DNA from: an uncultured Maribacter sp. | Lineage (GTDB): Bacteria; Bacteroidota; Bacteroidia; Flavobacteriales; Flavobacteriaceae | NCBI GenBank assembly: GCA_947498505.1 | Contig: CANMKG010000009.1 | Coordinates: 1 to 64,000 of the forward strand | Direction of reading: 5' to 3' | Length of the DNA stretch: 64,000 bases | Shown here: positions 42,002 through 52,374 of the stretch, piece after piece | Layout of the letters: each line of letters opens with the position of its first letter | Position numbering within the stretch: the first letter of the stretch is position 1 | Position numbers and translations under genes: made by a program | Notes under the pieces: generated by a model | What the model saw: only the letters and a program-made list of their open reading frames with translations | What the model was told of the DNA's origin: nothing | Databases searched by the model: none

Positions 42002-43866
42002 TGGCAGATATTATAAAACTTTTGCCTGATCATGTTGCAAACCAAATAGCAGCAGGAGAGGTAGTACAACGCCCAGCTTCTGTAGTAAAAGAATTACTTG
42101 AAAATGCAATTGATGCAGGTGCAACTTTAATCAAGTTAATTGTAAAAGAAGGAGGTAAAAACCTTATTCAGGTTGTTGATAATGGTGTTGGTATGAGTAA
42201 TACTGATGCACGATTAAGTTTTGAGCGTCATGCAACATCAAAAATTCAAAAAGCTGAAGATTTATTTAATTTAAATACAAACGGTTTTAGGGGTGAAGCG
42301 TTGGCTTCTATTGCTGCAATTGCGCATGTTGAATTGCAAACCAAAACCGAAACAGATGAGATTGGTACATCAATAAAAATAGAAGGAAGTAAAATTATTT
42401 CACAAGAACCAACTGTAACGCCAAAAGGAACTTCAATGGTTGTTAAAAATTTGTTTTTTAACATACCAGCTCGACGAAATTTTTTGAAGTCCAATCAGGT
42501 TGAATTAAGACATATAACAGATGAGTTTCATAGGGTGGCTATGGCGCATCCAAAAATTGCATTTCATTTTTATAATAATGGAAGTGAATTATTTAATTTG
42601 CCTCAAGATAATTTTAGAAAACGCATAGTACATATTTTTGGTAGTAAAACCAATCAGAAATTAGTTCCAATTGCAGAAGAAACACCAGTAGTTAAAATTT
42701 GGGGTTTTGTTAATAAACCTGAATTTGCTAAAAAAAGTAGGGGAGAACAGTTTTTCTTTGTTAATAACAGGTTCATAAAAAGTCCATATTTACATCATGC
42801 GGTTGTCTCTGCTTTTGATGGGTTAATAAAATCGGATACGTATCCCGGATATTTTATATATATGGATGTGGACCCAGCTACAATAGATATTAATATTCAC
42901 CCAACAAAAACTGAGGTTAAATTTGATGATGAACATACCTTGTATGCTATATTACGGTCAACGGTAAAACATAGTTTAGGGCAATTTAATGTTGTTCCAG
43001 AAATAGATTTTGAGGAAGACCCTAATTTAAAAACGCCCTATTCTTATAAGGATAAGGAAGTTGTTATGCCTCAAGTTACGGTGGATTCCGGATTTAACCC
43101 TTTTGCAGATACGGCTACAAAAAAAACAGGTACTGGAGCAAGCAATGCAAAGTCATATACGAAAACTAATACTAAAGGTTGGGAGAATTTATATGAAGGA
43201 TTAGGAGACTCCGCTGTAAAGCAAAACGATTTTAGTAGCGTTCAATTTGAATCTGAAACCATAACAGGTTCTATTTTTGAATCAGAGGAAAGTAATGAGC
43301 AATCGGCAGCTTCTACAATTCAGCTTCGAAGAAAATATATTATAACTTCCATTAAATCTGGAATGGTTGTTATAGATCAAAGTAGAGCGCATCAGCGTGT
43401 GCTTTATGAGAAATTTTTAAAGAATATTACTGTTAAACAAGCGGTTAGTCAGCAATTGTTGTTTCCGTTAACGTTATCATTTTCTAATAACGATATTCAA
43501 ATTATTGAAGAAATTAAAGATAGTTTGGTTAATATTGGGTTTGTTTTTAGTAAGATTGAAAAAGAGTCTATAGAAATAACAGGGCTTCCTATTTTAGTTG
43601 CTGAAAGTGAAGTAAGTATGATTTTGGAGCAACTAATATCTGATTGTCAAATGGATGTTACTGGAGATAGTTTTTCGCAAACTGATCTTTTGTCAAAAAC
43701 CTTAGCGAAATCACTTTCGGTGAAAACAGGGGAAATTCTAGATGAAACATCGCAACTAGCACTGGTAAACGATTTATTTGCTTGTAAAGAATCACAGCTT
43801 AGTCCGTTTAATAAACCAACCTATATTACGATTACAGAAAATGATATTGATAAAAAATTTATTTAA
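42001..43866 (+). CDS. mutL: DNA mismatch repair protein MutL
   Basis: 621 residues. GHKL ATPase motifs: ASVVKELLENAIDAGAT, DNGVGM, TSKI, GFRGEALASI and GTSMVVKNLFFNIPARRNFLKS. In the C-terminal domain the endonuclease motif DQHA...E...E reads DQSRAHQRVLYE (near 459-470), lacking the His and the first Glu. Confidence 0.95.
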   Translation: MADIIKLLPDHVANQIAAGEVVQRPASVVKELLENAIDAGATLIKLIVKEGGKNLIQVVDNGVGMSNTDARLSFERHATSKIQKAEDLFNLNTNGFRGEALASIAAIAHVELQTKTETDEIGTSIKIEGSKIISQEPTVTPKGTSMVVKNLFFNIPARRNFLKSNQVELRHITDEFHRVAMAHPKIAFHFYNNGSELFNLPQDNFRKRIVHIFGSKTNQKLVPIAEETPVVKIWGFVNKPEFAKKSRGEQFFFVNNRFIKSPYLHHAVVSAFDGLIKSDTYPGYFIYMDVDPATIDINIHPTKTEVKFDDEHTLYAILRSTVKHSLGQFNVVPEIDFEEDPNLKTPYSYKDKEVVMPQVTVDSGFNPFADTATKKTGTGASNAKSYTKTNTKGWENLYEGLGDSAVKQNDFSSVQFESETITGSIFESEESNEQSAASTIQLRRKYIITSIKSGMVVIDQSRAHQRVLYEKFLKNITVKQAVSQQLLFPLTLSFSNNDIQIIEEIKDSLVNIGFVFSKIEKESIEITGLPILVAESEVSMILEQLISDCQMDVTGDSFSQTDLLSKTLAKSLSVKTGEILDETSQLALVNDLFACKESQLSPFNKPTYITITENDIDKKFI

Positions 43867-44613
43867 ATGATAGGAAGAATATCTGATGCTGTTAAGCATA
43901 TATTAATTATTAATATTTTGTTTTTTGTAGCAACTTCAATGTATGGCGATCAAATGTATCAGTGGTTTGCACTTTGGTTTCCTGGAGCGGAAAATTTTCA
44001 GATATGGCAGTTGGTTACTCACATGTTTATGCATGGAGGAACTACCCATATTTTGTTTAATATGTTTGCGCTTTGGATGTTCGGAGTTTCCGTAGAACAA
44101 AATTTAGGAACAAAACGTTTTGTTTTTCTATACTTTTCTGCGGGTTTTGGAGCATTGTTGTTTCAATTAGGGTTTTATTATTTTAATTATATACCTGCAT
44201 ATAATGAGCTGTTATCCTCTGGTTTATCTGCAGATAGTATTACTCAAATGTTAACTTCAAATCAAACTATAGGAAGTTTAACGGATGCTCAATTGTTTAA
44301 TTTAAAAGAAATATATCCAATATATAATGCATCTATGGTTGGAGCTTCTGGATGTATAATGGGCTTGTTAGCTGCTTTTGGAATGATGAATCCAAATGCT
44401 AAGCTGATGATGATATTTTTGCCTATTCCGATTAAAGCTAAATATTTTATTCCAGGTATAATTTTATTGGATTTATTTTCGGCAATTTCTGGACAATCTT
44501 TTTTTAGCCCTAGTAATACAGCGTACATGGCTCATGTTGGAGGGGCGGTATTTGGGTTTTTTGTAATGTGGTACTGGAAAAAGAATCAATTTAATAGTAA
44601 TCGTTGGAACTAA
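43867..44613 (+). CDS. Rhomboid-family intramembrane serine protease
   Basis: 248 residues, six or seven hydrophobic segments. WQLVTHMFMHGGTTHILFNMFALWMFG, the catalytic Ser in VGASGCIMGLL and His in MAHVGGAVFGFF. Substrate unknown. Directly follows mutL. Confidence 0.92.
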   Translation: MIGRISDAVKHILIINILFFVATSMYGDQMYQWFALWFPGAENFQIWQLVTHMFMHGGTTHILFNMFALWMFGVSVEQNLGTKRFVFLYFSAGFGALLFQLGFYYFNYIPAYNELLSSGLSADSITQMLTSNQTIGSLTDAQLFNLKEIYPIYNASMVGASGCIMGLLAAFGMMNPNAKLMMIFLPIPIKAKYFIPGIILLDLFSAISGQSFFSPSNTAYMAHVGGAVFGFFVMWYWKKNQFNSNRWN

Positions 44614-44616
44614 CTC

Positions 44617-45489
44617 ATGGCGCAAGGAAATTTAAAATATCAGTTTGCACGATTATCCGTTGCTGAAAAATTAATAGCAACAAACGTCTTGGTTTTTATT
44701 GTTAGCGGACTATTTCCTTTTTTACTTAATTTGCCCAAAAATAGTATAGTTCAATGGTTTGAATTGCCTAAGGATTTTATAAATTTTCTTGGACAACCGT
44801 GGTCCATTATTACATATTCTTTTTTTCATGGAGGATTTAGTCATTTGTTTTGGAACATGTTAATTCTCTATTTTTTTAGTAGAACGTTTTTGAACCTTTT
44901 TGACGCAAAACGATTTTTAAATGTATATTTTCTAGGAGTTATTTTAGGAGGTATATTTTTTGTAGTGTCTTACAATATATTCCCTGCCTTTTTCAATATT
45001 TCAGCTGTTTTAATAGGAGCTTCTGCGGGAGTTAGGGCAATATTAATCTTTATTTGTGCGTATATACCCAATCAGGATATAAGGCTTGTTTTTTTTAATG
45101 TTAAGTTGTGGTATATTGGTGTTGCGGTAGTGGTGTTAGATTTACTTCAAATGCCTTATGGAGGCAATGCGGGAGGTCATATTTCCCATTTGGGAGGAGC
45201 GCTTTTGGGGTATATTTATGCTCGTCAGTTACTTAATGGAAAAGATATTGGTTCGGGTTTTGCAAAAATAATGGATGCGTTTATAGATATTTTTAAAAGA
45301 AAAGAAAAGAAAGCTCCGTTGAAGACCGTACATCGAAATAAAAAGACTACTAATAAAAAAACGAAAAGTGATACTAAAGATGTTAATCAAAGAAAAATAG
45401 ATAGCATCTTAGATAAAATAAGTAAATCTGGTTATGAAAGTCTGACTAAAGAAGAAAAAGACTTTTTGTTTAAAGCAGGAAAAGAATAA
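44617..45489 (+). CDS. Second rhomboid-family protein with a basic C-terminal tail
   Basis: 290 residues. FFHGGFSHLFWNMLILYFF, Ser in IGASAGVRAIL (GxSx) and His in ISHLGGALLG suggest an active protease. After ~215 residues comes a Lys-rich tail of ~75 residues ending in a helix (LDKISKSGYESLTKEEKDFL) that may bind a partner. Confidence 0.9.
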   Translation: MAQGNLKYQFARLSVAEKLIATNVLVFIVSGLFPFLLNLPKNSIVQWFELPKDFINFLGQPWSIITYSFFHGGFSHLFWNMLILYFFSRTFLNLFDAKRFLNVYFLGVILGGIFFVVSYNIFPAFFNISAVLIGASAGVRAILIFICAYIPNQDIRLVFFNVKLWYIGVAVVVLDLLQMPYGGNAGGHISHLGGALLGYIYARQLLNGKDIGSGFAKIMDAFIDIFKRKEKKAPLKTVHRNKKTTNKKTKSDTKDVNQRKIDSILDKISKSGYESLTKEEKDFLFKAGKE

Positions 45490-45494
45490 AATAG

Positions 45495-46529
45495 GTGAGA
45501 AAAAAGTTATCACTTTTTAACAAGGTAATATTAATAATGACGCTGCTTTATGGCGTTTTATTGTTAATTGCTTGTGGTATTCAATATATTTCATTTGGGA
45601 ATTTTACTTTGTTTTCAGCGTTAAGTTTAGGTGTTCCAATTTTAAAAATCGGTTGTTTCATTTTTGGATGTTATTGGGCTTTAAAAAGAAATCGTAAGGC
45701 TTGGATATTTTCTTTAGGAACCCTGGTGTTTAGTTATTTTACACTTGGTCCTTTTGTGAAATGGTTTGGAGGAAAAACGGACATCAATGAGAATAATTTG
45801 AGTGTTATGAGCTTTAATGTAATGGGGTTTAATAAAAATATGTGGTGGTCTGATAAGACAATGGGCCAACGCTCCATAAATTTTTTAAAGGATAAAAAAC
45901 CTGATATTTTAAGCCTACAGGAGTTTGATTATTCTAAAATTCATAATGGAGATTTTGATTTTTATCCATATAGTTATGTTGATTTTGAGTATTATCAAAA
46001 AAAAGTTATTTCGGCGATATATTCTAAATATCCAATAGTTAATAGTGGTAGTCTTGGGTTTTCTGATACCAATAACAATGGTATTTATGCAGATGTTTTA
46101 TATAAAAACGATACAATTAGGGTTTACAATGTACATTTAGAATCCCTTAAGATTAGACCTAAAAGTTTTGCAAAAGAAAATTCGGATAGGTTATATAATA
46201 GATTGGGAGAGTCTTTTTCCAAACAACAAGAACAAGCTGAAATTGTTAAGAAAAATATTAATACTTGTAGATATAAAAAAATAGTATGTGCTGATTTAAA
46301 CAACACTCAATTTTCAAATGTTTATAAAGAAATTAAAGGAGATTTAAAAGATACTTTTAACGAGGCTGGCTCTGGTATTGGTAGAACGTACCTTTTTGCT
46401 AAATTTCCGCTTAGAATAGATTTTATTTTGGTGGACGAACGGATGGAAATAAAAACACACCATAATTTTGATCAACGAATTTCTGATCACTTTCCCGTAA
46501 TGGCTTCAATTAATACCAACTCCGATTAA
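45495..46529 (+). CDS. Endonuclease/exonuclease/phosphatase-family membrane protein
   Basis: 344 residues from a GTG start. Three hydrophobic segments are followed by an EEP domain: NLSVMSFNVMGFN, DILSLQEFD, NVHLESLK, DLNNTQFS and DHFPVMASI. The substrate may be nucleic acid or phospholipid. Its 3' end overlaps the convergent DUF6122 gene by 24 bp. Confidence 0.88.
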   Translation: MRKKLSLFNKVILIMTLLYGVLLLIACGIQYISFGNFTLFSALSLGVPILKIGCFIFGCYWALKRNRKAWIFSLGTLVFSYFTLGPFVKWFGGKTDINENNLSVMSFNVMGFNKNMWWSDKTMGQRSINFLKDKKPDILSLQEFDYSKIHNGDFDFYPYSYVDFEYYQKKVISAIYSKYPIVNSGSLGFSDTNNNGIYADVLYKNDTIRVYNVHLESLKIRPKSFAKENSDRLYNRLGESFSKQQEQAEIVKKNINTCRYKKIVCADLNNTQFSNVYKEIKGDLKDTFNEAGSGIGRTYLFAKFPLRIDFILVDERMEIKTHHNFDQRISDHFPVMASINTNSD

Positions 46530-46829
46530 GTAACAATCTGTTAGATCGGCAAGTATGTGTATTAATAACCCTATTCCAAAAATTCGAGTTTTTTTATAGA
46601 ATAGTAGTATTGTATAAAAGGCAATAGCCCAATAACTATGTAGTGGATGAAAATTTATACTGCATCTAAAAGCATCAAAAATTGGGTCAGCTAATAGATG
46701 GTCAATATCAATTAATATTGCGGCTAATAGAATTAAAGTGGCTTTTACCTTATTTTCTTTAATTAAGAATACCCCAATTAAAATGGGAACTATAAAATGT
46801 ATACCATAATGGAGAAAAAATCTAAGCAT
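46506..46829 (-). CDS. DUF6122-like small membrane protein
   Basis: 107 residues, about four hydrophobic segments, with IDIDHLLADPIF and HPLHSYWA. These His/Asp patterns resemble metal-dependent membrane hydrolases of the YdjM type. Function unknown. Last gene of the parA operon. Confidence 0.78.
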   Translation of the reverse strand: MLRFFLHYGIHFIVPILIGVFLIKENKVKATLILLAAILIDIDHLLADPIFDAFRCSINFHPLHSYWAIAFYTILLFYKKTRIFGIGLLIHILADLTDCYLIGVGIN

Positions 46830-47457
46830 TTAAGAAACTTAGATTAATATTTTTCAGGTAATTAACGGTATTTGTTCCCTCGTTAAAGAGTAAATCCAAA
46901 ATACTTAGATTTGGAGCAAATTCATTTCTGTCGTTAAAAACCTGAGTATATTCTTGCTGTTTTAAATCTACTTTTTGCTTAGAATCACATAAAAATCTAG
47001 CATCAATCTCGCTCGTTGTTACTTTTTGATACGAGGAAGTTTTGCCTTTAGGGAAATCAAGTTGAAGGCAATCGCAAATAGTTTCAATTGTTTTAAGGTT
47101 AAATTCCATGAGTGACTGCTCCTGGCTTTGAAACAAAGGGGCTATTTCGTCTTCGTAATATTCAAAAAACGGAGATGTTCTATAAGCGGTTTCAAGCGTT
47201 CTCCAATGTAAACGTTGCCAAGGATAAGAGTAGTCTATTTGTACATTGGAATAAGTTTGCCTTCCATTGTTTTTGCCTAAATGAACAATAGGAATATTAA
47301 TCATATGCTTACCCTTATCCGTAGCTATGTAAGCTCTATTTCGGTATGTTTGCTTTTGGTAATTGCCATGAGTCTCCCATACGATATCATGTTTTACAAT
47401 AGCGGCGAAGGTCGCAATATTAGGAAAATATGAAGGGAGTAGTAAAAGCGGTTTCAA
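46822..47457 (-). CDS. WbqC-like family protein
   Basis: 211 residues. LLLPSYFPNIATFAAI, NRAYIATDKGKHMINIPIV and YPWQRLHWRTLETAYRTSPFFEYY fit the WbqC-like family, found in polysaccharide loci; biochemical role unknown to me. Overlaps the next gene by 8 bp. Confidence 0.88.
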   Translation of the reverse strand: MKPLLLLPSYFPNIATFAAIVKHDIVWETHGNYQKQTYRNRAYIATDKGKHMINIPIVHLGKNNGRQTYSNVQIDYSYPWQRLHWRTLETAYRTSPFFEYYEDEIAPLFQSQEQSLMEFNLKTIETICDCLQLDFPKGKTSSYQKVTTSEIDARFLCDSKQKVDLKQQEYTQVFNDRNEFAPNLSILDLLFNEGTNTVNYLKNINLSFLNA

Positions 47458-47461
47458 AATT

Positions 47462-49162
47462 TTATTTTTTTACTTTTCGCTTTTTTCTAACAAAGTCAAA
47501 TACAAACCACCCTACAAGAAGGAGAATAAAGTATTTAAAATATGATTGTGGTTCACCGTTTCCATTAACAGTTGTAAAAACGCGATCCCATCTTACTTTC
47601 CAGTTGCTAATACCATCGGTAAAATTGTCAAAACTCATCCAAATAAATATTGGAGTTCCTACAATATGATTATCAGGTACATATCCCCAAGCTCTACTAT
47701 CTTCAGAGTGATCCCTGTTGTCACCCATCATCCAGTAGTAATCTTGTTTAAAAGTATAATTGTTTGCAACTTTTCCATTTAGTAGCACCTGATTTCCAGA
47801 AATACTAATCGTATTTTTTTCGTAATCGCGAATTATTTTTTTATACAGTGGAAGAGTTTGTAGATTTAAAGGAATAGTTTTTCCTTTTTCTGGAATATAT
47901 ATTGGACCAAAATTATCATTGTTCCAAGCATATTGTGGGTCTTGAGGGAAAATATTAAACCCTTTTTGTCCAGCTGGTTCTATTACTTTTACAACAGAGT
48001 CTATTGCAGGGTTATTTCGAAGAGCTGTCACCATTTCATCTGTCAGAGGCACCATACGTTGTCTTTCTGCAACCTCTTTTAATGATAAACGTAAACTTTT
48101 GATAACGTCTTTAGGAATTCCTAAATGTTTGGTATACAGCTCAAGTTTACCTTTTTCTAGCTGATTGTATCCTAAAAGATATTTGTTTAATCCTTGTGCT
48201 TGTTGTTGATTAACTTGGTTGCTTATATATTTTCTAGTAAAATCAACAACACCAGTCTTAGCTAATAATTTTGAAGAAACTCCTTTTTGAGAATATACTT
48301 TATAATCGTATTGCGGTTTTGCTCTGTCGGAAAGTTTTAGTTGTTTTCCGTTTACGAAAACAAAACCATCTTTAATTTCAAGCGAGTCTCCAGGTGTTCC
48401 AACACAGCGTTTTACATAATTCGATTTTTTGTCAATAGGTTTTTTAACACCTTTTTCTTTCTTAAAAAAAACACGTACGGTATCTGCTGGCCAACTGAAT
48501 ACAACAATATCATTCTTTTTTACTTTTTTAAACCCAGGTAATCTAAAATAGGGGAGTTGAGGTTTATTTAGGTATGAGCGTGTTTTTACTATTGGAAGTG
48601 TATCATGCACCATGGGAGCAGCAACGGTTGTCATTGGTGTTCTAGCTCCATAATGAAATTTGCTTACGAATAAAAAATCTCCAACACGTAGTGTACGTTC
48701 TAAAGACCCAGTAGGAATTACATATGGTTGAATAAAGTAAGTGTGCACCAAAGTAGCTGCAACTATGGCAAAAACAATGGAACTTACCCATTCTCCCATT
48801 GCAGTTTTTGGAGTAAGGCTTCTATTTTCAACGTATTTCACATCTAATGCATAGTTGACATAATAGATGTAAAAACCTAAAGTTAAAATCACTAACCAAG
48901 ATTCAAGAGTACTATTTCTGCCAAAACTCCTTATGGTTTCAATCCATATTACAGGAAACATTAAAAGATTAATTATTGGAATAAACAAAAAGATTACCCA
49001 CCATTTTGGTCTATTGATAATCTGCATTAAAACAATTGCATTATAAATCGGAATAATAGCTTCCCATGCCTTTCTTCCAGCTTTTACATATAATTTCCAA
49101 GTTCCTAAAAAATGGATAACCTGAATAATTAGTATAAAAATAATCCACTGTGTAATGTCCAT
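47462..49162 (-). CDS. lepB: Signal peptidase I, large Bacteroidota form
   Basis: 566 residues, longer than typical. Several hydrophobic segments (a DUF5684-like part, ~1-110) precede the S26 domain. The nucleophile Ser is in IPTGSLERTLRVGDF and the general-base Lys in YVKRCVGTPGDSLEI; MMGDNRDHSEDSRAWG is the C-terminal box. It cleaves signal peptides of exported proteins. Confidence 0.95.
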   Translation of the reverse strand: MDITQWIIFILIIQVIHFLGTWKLYVKAGRKAWEAIIPIYNAIVLMQIINRPKWWVIFLFIPIINLLMFPVIWIETIRSFGRNSTLESWLVILTLGFYIYYVNYALDVKYVENRSLTPKTAMGEWVSSIVFAIVAATLVHTYFIQPYVIPTGSLERTLRVGDFLFVSKFHYGARTPMTTVAAPMVHDTLPIVKTRSYLNKPQLPYFRLPGFKKVKKNDIVVFSWPADTVRVFFKKEKGVKKPIDKKSNYVKRCVGTPGDSLEIKDGFVFVNGKQLKLSDRAKPQYDYKVYSQKGVSSKLLAKTGVVDFTRKYISNQVNQQQAQGLNKYLLGYNQLEKGKLELYTKHLGIPKDVIKSLRLSLKEVAERQRMVPLTDEMVTALRNNPAIDSVVKVIEPAGQKGFNIFPQDPQYAWNNDNFGPIYIPEKGKTIPLNLQTLPLYKKIIRDYEKNTISISGNQVLLNGKVANNYTFKQDYYWMMGDNRDHSEDSRAWGYVPDNHIVGTPIFIWMSFDNFTDGISNWKVRWDRVFTTVNGNGEPQSYFKYFILLLVGWFVFDFVRKKRKVKK

Positions 49163-49221
49163 AAAAATATTTTTTAATGCTAATGCATATATGTCTGTAT
49201 GCTTTTAAAAAGTTACAGTTA

Positions 49222-49923
49222 TTAACTTAGGTTTAACACGTTTTTCATTGAAAAAACTCCTGTTTTTCCGACAATCCATTCGGCCGCAGTAACTGCACCT
49301 AGTGCAAACCCTTCTCTATTATGCGCTGTATGTTTAATTTCAATACTATCAACAATGCTACTGTAATCCACGGTATGCGTTCCAGGGACTTCAGGAATAC
49401 GTTTTGCTACTATAGGAATTTCATTGGTTTCACCATTATCTAATTTCCAATCACTATAGTTGCTATTGTTTATAACTCCTTCGGCTAAAGTAATAGCAGT
49501 ACCACTGGGTGCATCTAATTTTTGGGTATGATGAATTTCTTCCATTGCAACGCTATATTGCTTTAAGTTTTTCATCATTTTGGCTAAATATTCATTGAGC
49601 TCAAAGAAAATGTTGACACCCAGACTAAAGTTAGACGCATAGATAAATGCACCCTTTTTTGATTCACAAAGCGCTACAGCTTTGTCATAATTATCTAACC
49701 AGCCTGTTGTTCCAGATATAATAGGAACATTGTTCTCCAAACATTTGGTGATGTTACCGTATGCAGAAGACGGCATGCTAAAGTCTATAGCTACATCCAT
49801 TTCAGAAAAATTAATTTCTGTGGTATCAATATCTATTTTTGCTACAATGGTATGACCTCTTTTAAGAGCTATTTGCTCAATCATTTTACCCATTTTTCCG
49901 TAGCCAAATAATGCAATGTTCAT
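49222..49923 (-). CDS. dapB: 4-hydroxy-tetrahydrodipicolinate reductase
   Basis: 233 residues. NAD(P)H site FGYGKMGKMIE, the active EEIHHTQKLDAPSGTA motif, and HNREGFALGA. A lysine and diaminopimelate pathway enzyme. Confidence 0.95.
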   Translation of the reverse strand: MNIALFGYGKMGKMIEQIALKRGHTIVAKIDIDTTEINFSEMDVAIDFSMPSSAYGNITKCLENNVPIISGTTGWLDNYDKAVALCESKKGAFIYASNFSLGVNIFFELNEYLAKMMKNLKQYSVAMEEIHHTQKLDAPSGTAITLAEGVINNSNYSDWKLDNGETNEIPIVAKRIPEVPGTHTVDYSSIVDSIEIKHTAHNREGFALGAVTAAEWIVGKTGVFSMKNVLNLS

Positions 49924-49927
49924 TTTG

Positions 49928-50563
49928 TTAAAATTTGATAGTTAATGCCATCCCATAATTTGGATTGTTCGTAATTGGATCCAAATTGAAATAGGGATTA
50001 AAATCCAAAGTTAAGTCATCATCTACATTAAATTGTTTTAAATGTGCATCAACATTAGCATCTATAACATTTACAGCATAAAAAGCAATAGATAAAACAA
50101 GCCAGAGATCTCTATCACGTTGATATCTTTCTTGTTGGTTTTGTAAAACATCTAGTTCAAAGTGAGGGATTTTAAGTTCTGGATTGTTGTTAGGGTTATA
50201 AAATTCGTCATCAAAAAAACCTGCTTGTCTTCTTTTAAAAGCAACTCTAAAGCGGTCGTATAGTCTGTCGTTTTGTATATATGAAAAAACACCAGTCCCC
50301 AGCAAAGCGTAGACCAAAGGTACTTTCCAATAGCGCTTATTATATACTTGACCTAAACCGGGAAGCAGGGCACTATAAAAGGCTGCTTTACTGGGTGCAA
50401 GTGGATTTATTCGCTTTTTTTTAGTCAGAAGAGAGTCGTTTACTAAACGCTTGCTAACTTTTACCTCCTCGGGTAATGAATCTGTTTTTGTTTCTTCTTG
50501 CGAAAAACCGCTAATAGAAATAAATAGACTGTAAATTAATACTAAAACAAGGTTTTTATTCAC
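49928..50563 (-). CDS. DUF5683-containing exported protein
   Basis: 211 residues. A signal peptide (SGFSQ) is followed by PSKAAFYSALLPGLGQVYNKRYWKVP, the DUF5683 signature, with two hydrophobic segments. Function unknown. Overlaps parB by 8 bp. Confidence 0.88.
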   Translation of the reverse strand: MNKNLVLVLIYSLFISISGFSQEETKTDSLPEEVKVSKRLVNDSLLTKKKRINPLAPSKAAFYSALLPGLGQVYNKRYWKVPLVYALLGTGVFSYIQNDRLYDRFRVAFKRRQAGFFDDEFYNPNNNPELKIPHFELDVLQNQQERYQRDRDLWLVLSIAFYAVNVIDANVDAHLKQFNVDDDLTLDFNPYFNLDPITNNPNYGMALTIKF

Positions 50564-51461
50564 CTGTAATTAATTTTTTAATTCTATTAAACTCATCTTC
50601 AGAGGTAAACGGGATGGTTATTTTTCCTTTGTTTCCATCAGGAGATTTTACATCTACTTTTACAGCTAATGTTTTTTCAAGTTCTTTAGCACCTGAGTCA
50701 ATAAATTGAGGAGTTTGTTTAGAAGAAGCTTTTGATACTTGAGAAGGTTTAACTCCTGCATGATAATTTTTTACCGCTTTTTCTGTATCTCTTACTGATA
50801 GGTTTTGCCCAACTATTTTTTCATAAAGTTCAATTTGGTCGTTCCTATTTTCAATGTTAACCAAAGTTCTTCCGTGCCCCATACTTAGAAAACCATCTCT
50901 AATTCCAGTTTGGATTATAGGGTCAAGTTTTAAAAGTCTTAAATAGTTGGCAATTGTGGACCTCTTTTTACCGACACGGTCACTTAATTTTTCTTGTGTA
51001 AGTTTAATTTCGTCAATAAGCCTTTGGTAAGAAAGTGCAATTTCAATGGGATCTAAATCTTGACGTTGAATATTTTCAACCAAAGCCATTTCTAATGACT
51101 CTTGATCGTTTGCAATACGTATATAGGCAGGTATGGTCTCTAATCCAATTAACTTAGAAGCTCTAAATCTTCTTTCACCTGATACAAGTTGGTATTTGTT
51201 AAAATCTAGTTTTCTAACCGTAATAGGTTGAATTACCCCTAGCTCTTTTATGGATATTGCTAATTCGTTTAAAGCTTCATCATTAAAATTAGAACGTGGT
51301 TGAAATGGATTTACTTCAATTGAAACAATTTCTAACTCCACAATATTACCAACAACCTTATCCGCGTTTTTATCGGATACAGATTGAATATCATTTTCGG
51401 GGTCTTTCAAAAGCGCAGAAAGTCCCCTTCCAAGGGCTTGTTTTTTTGTTGCTTTCGCCAT
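50556..51461 (-). CDS. parB: Chromosome partitioning protein ParB
   Basis: 301 residues. ALGRGLSALL at the N-terminus, then the CTPase/ParB box with NPFQPR and SGERRFRASKLIG, and a HTH (LTQEKLSDRVGKKRSTIANYLRLL). It loads on parS near the origin. No parS was searched for exhaustively. Confidence 0.95.
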   Translation of the reverse strand: MAKATKKQALGRGLSALLKDPENDIQSVSDKNADKVVGNIVELEIVSIEVNPFQPRSNFNDEALNELAISIKELGVIQPITVRKLDFNKYQLVSGERRFRASKLIGLETIPAYIRIANDQESLEMALVENIQRQDLDPIEIALSYQRLIDEIKLTQEKLSDRVGKKRSTIANYLRLLKLDPIIQTGIRDGFLSMGHGRTLVNIENRNDQIELYEKIVGQNLSVRDTEKAVKNYHAGVKPSQVSKASSKQTPQFIDSGAKELEKTLAVKVDVKSPDGNKGKITIPFTSEDEFNRIKKLITGE

Positions 51462-52234
51462 TATACGGTTTGCTTATTTTTCTTTACGACTTCGTGAGCC
51501 AAATTAAGATAATTTGCTGCACCTTTACTGCTAGCATCATATTTTATTATACTTTCCCCATAACTAGGAGCTTCGCTTAAGCGAACATTTCGTTGAATAA
51601 TAGTTTCAAATACCATATCAGCAAAATGTTTACGCACTTCTTCTACTACTTGATTAGAAAGTCGTAATCTAGAATCATACATGGTCAATAACATTCCTTC
51701 GATATCTAAATCGGAGTTATGAATTTTTTGAACACTTTTTATTGTGTTTAGTAACTTTCCTAAACCTTCAAGAGCAAAATATTCGCACTGTATAGGTATT
51801 ATTACAGAATCAGCCGCGGTAAGCGCATTAAGCGTTAATAAGCCAAGAGAGGGAGCACAATCAATTAAAATATAATCATAGTCATTTCTTAAATCTGAAA
51901 TGGCTTTTTTCATCATATACTCTCTTTGGTCTTTGTCAACCAATTCAATTTCAATAGCTACAAGATCTATATGTGCCGGAATTAAATCTACATTTGGGGA
52001 TGTAGTTTCTATTATGGTTTCTTTAGCCGTTTTCGTATGCTCTAAGAGCTGATAAGTACCTAACCCAACACTTTCCACATCTATACCTAAACCTGATGTA
52101 GCATTCGCTTGGGGGTCAGCATCAATTAGTAAAACCTTTTTTTCGAGTACACCTAGTGAGGCAGCTAGGTTTACCGTGGTAGTAGTTTTACCTACACCAC
52201 CTTTTTGATTTGCTATAGCAATTATCTTGCCCAT
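51461..52234 (-). CDS. parA: Chromosome partitioning ATPase ParA (Soj)
   Basis: 257 residues. Deviant Walker A NQKGGVGKTTTTVNLAA and IDADPQANATSGLG, DYILIDCAPSLGLLT. Partner of ParB; the genes overlap by one base. First gene of the seven-gene operon. Confidence 0.96.
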   Translation of the reverse strand: MGKIIAIANQKGGVGKTTTTVNLAASLGVLEKKVLLIDADPQANATSGLGIDVESVGLGTYQLLEHTKTAKETIIETTSPNVDLIPAHIDLVAIEIELVDKDQREYMMKKAISDLRNDYDYILIDCAPSLGLLTLNALTAADSVIIPIQCEYFALEGLGKLLNTIKSVQKIHNSDLDIEGMLLTMYDSRLRLSNQVVEEVRKHFADMVFETIIQRNVRLSEAPSYGESIIKYDASSKGAANYLNLAHEVVKKNKQTV

Positions 52235-52374
52235 ATACGTAGTAAGTTAGGTTGTAAAAATACAATTAATTACGTCGATTTAGAAAGGATTTTGTTAACA
52301 CAAAGTGAATAATTGTGAGCTAACTAGTTAAATTAGGTTAAAGTTTTGATTATAATTTAATAACAGCCTATAAT

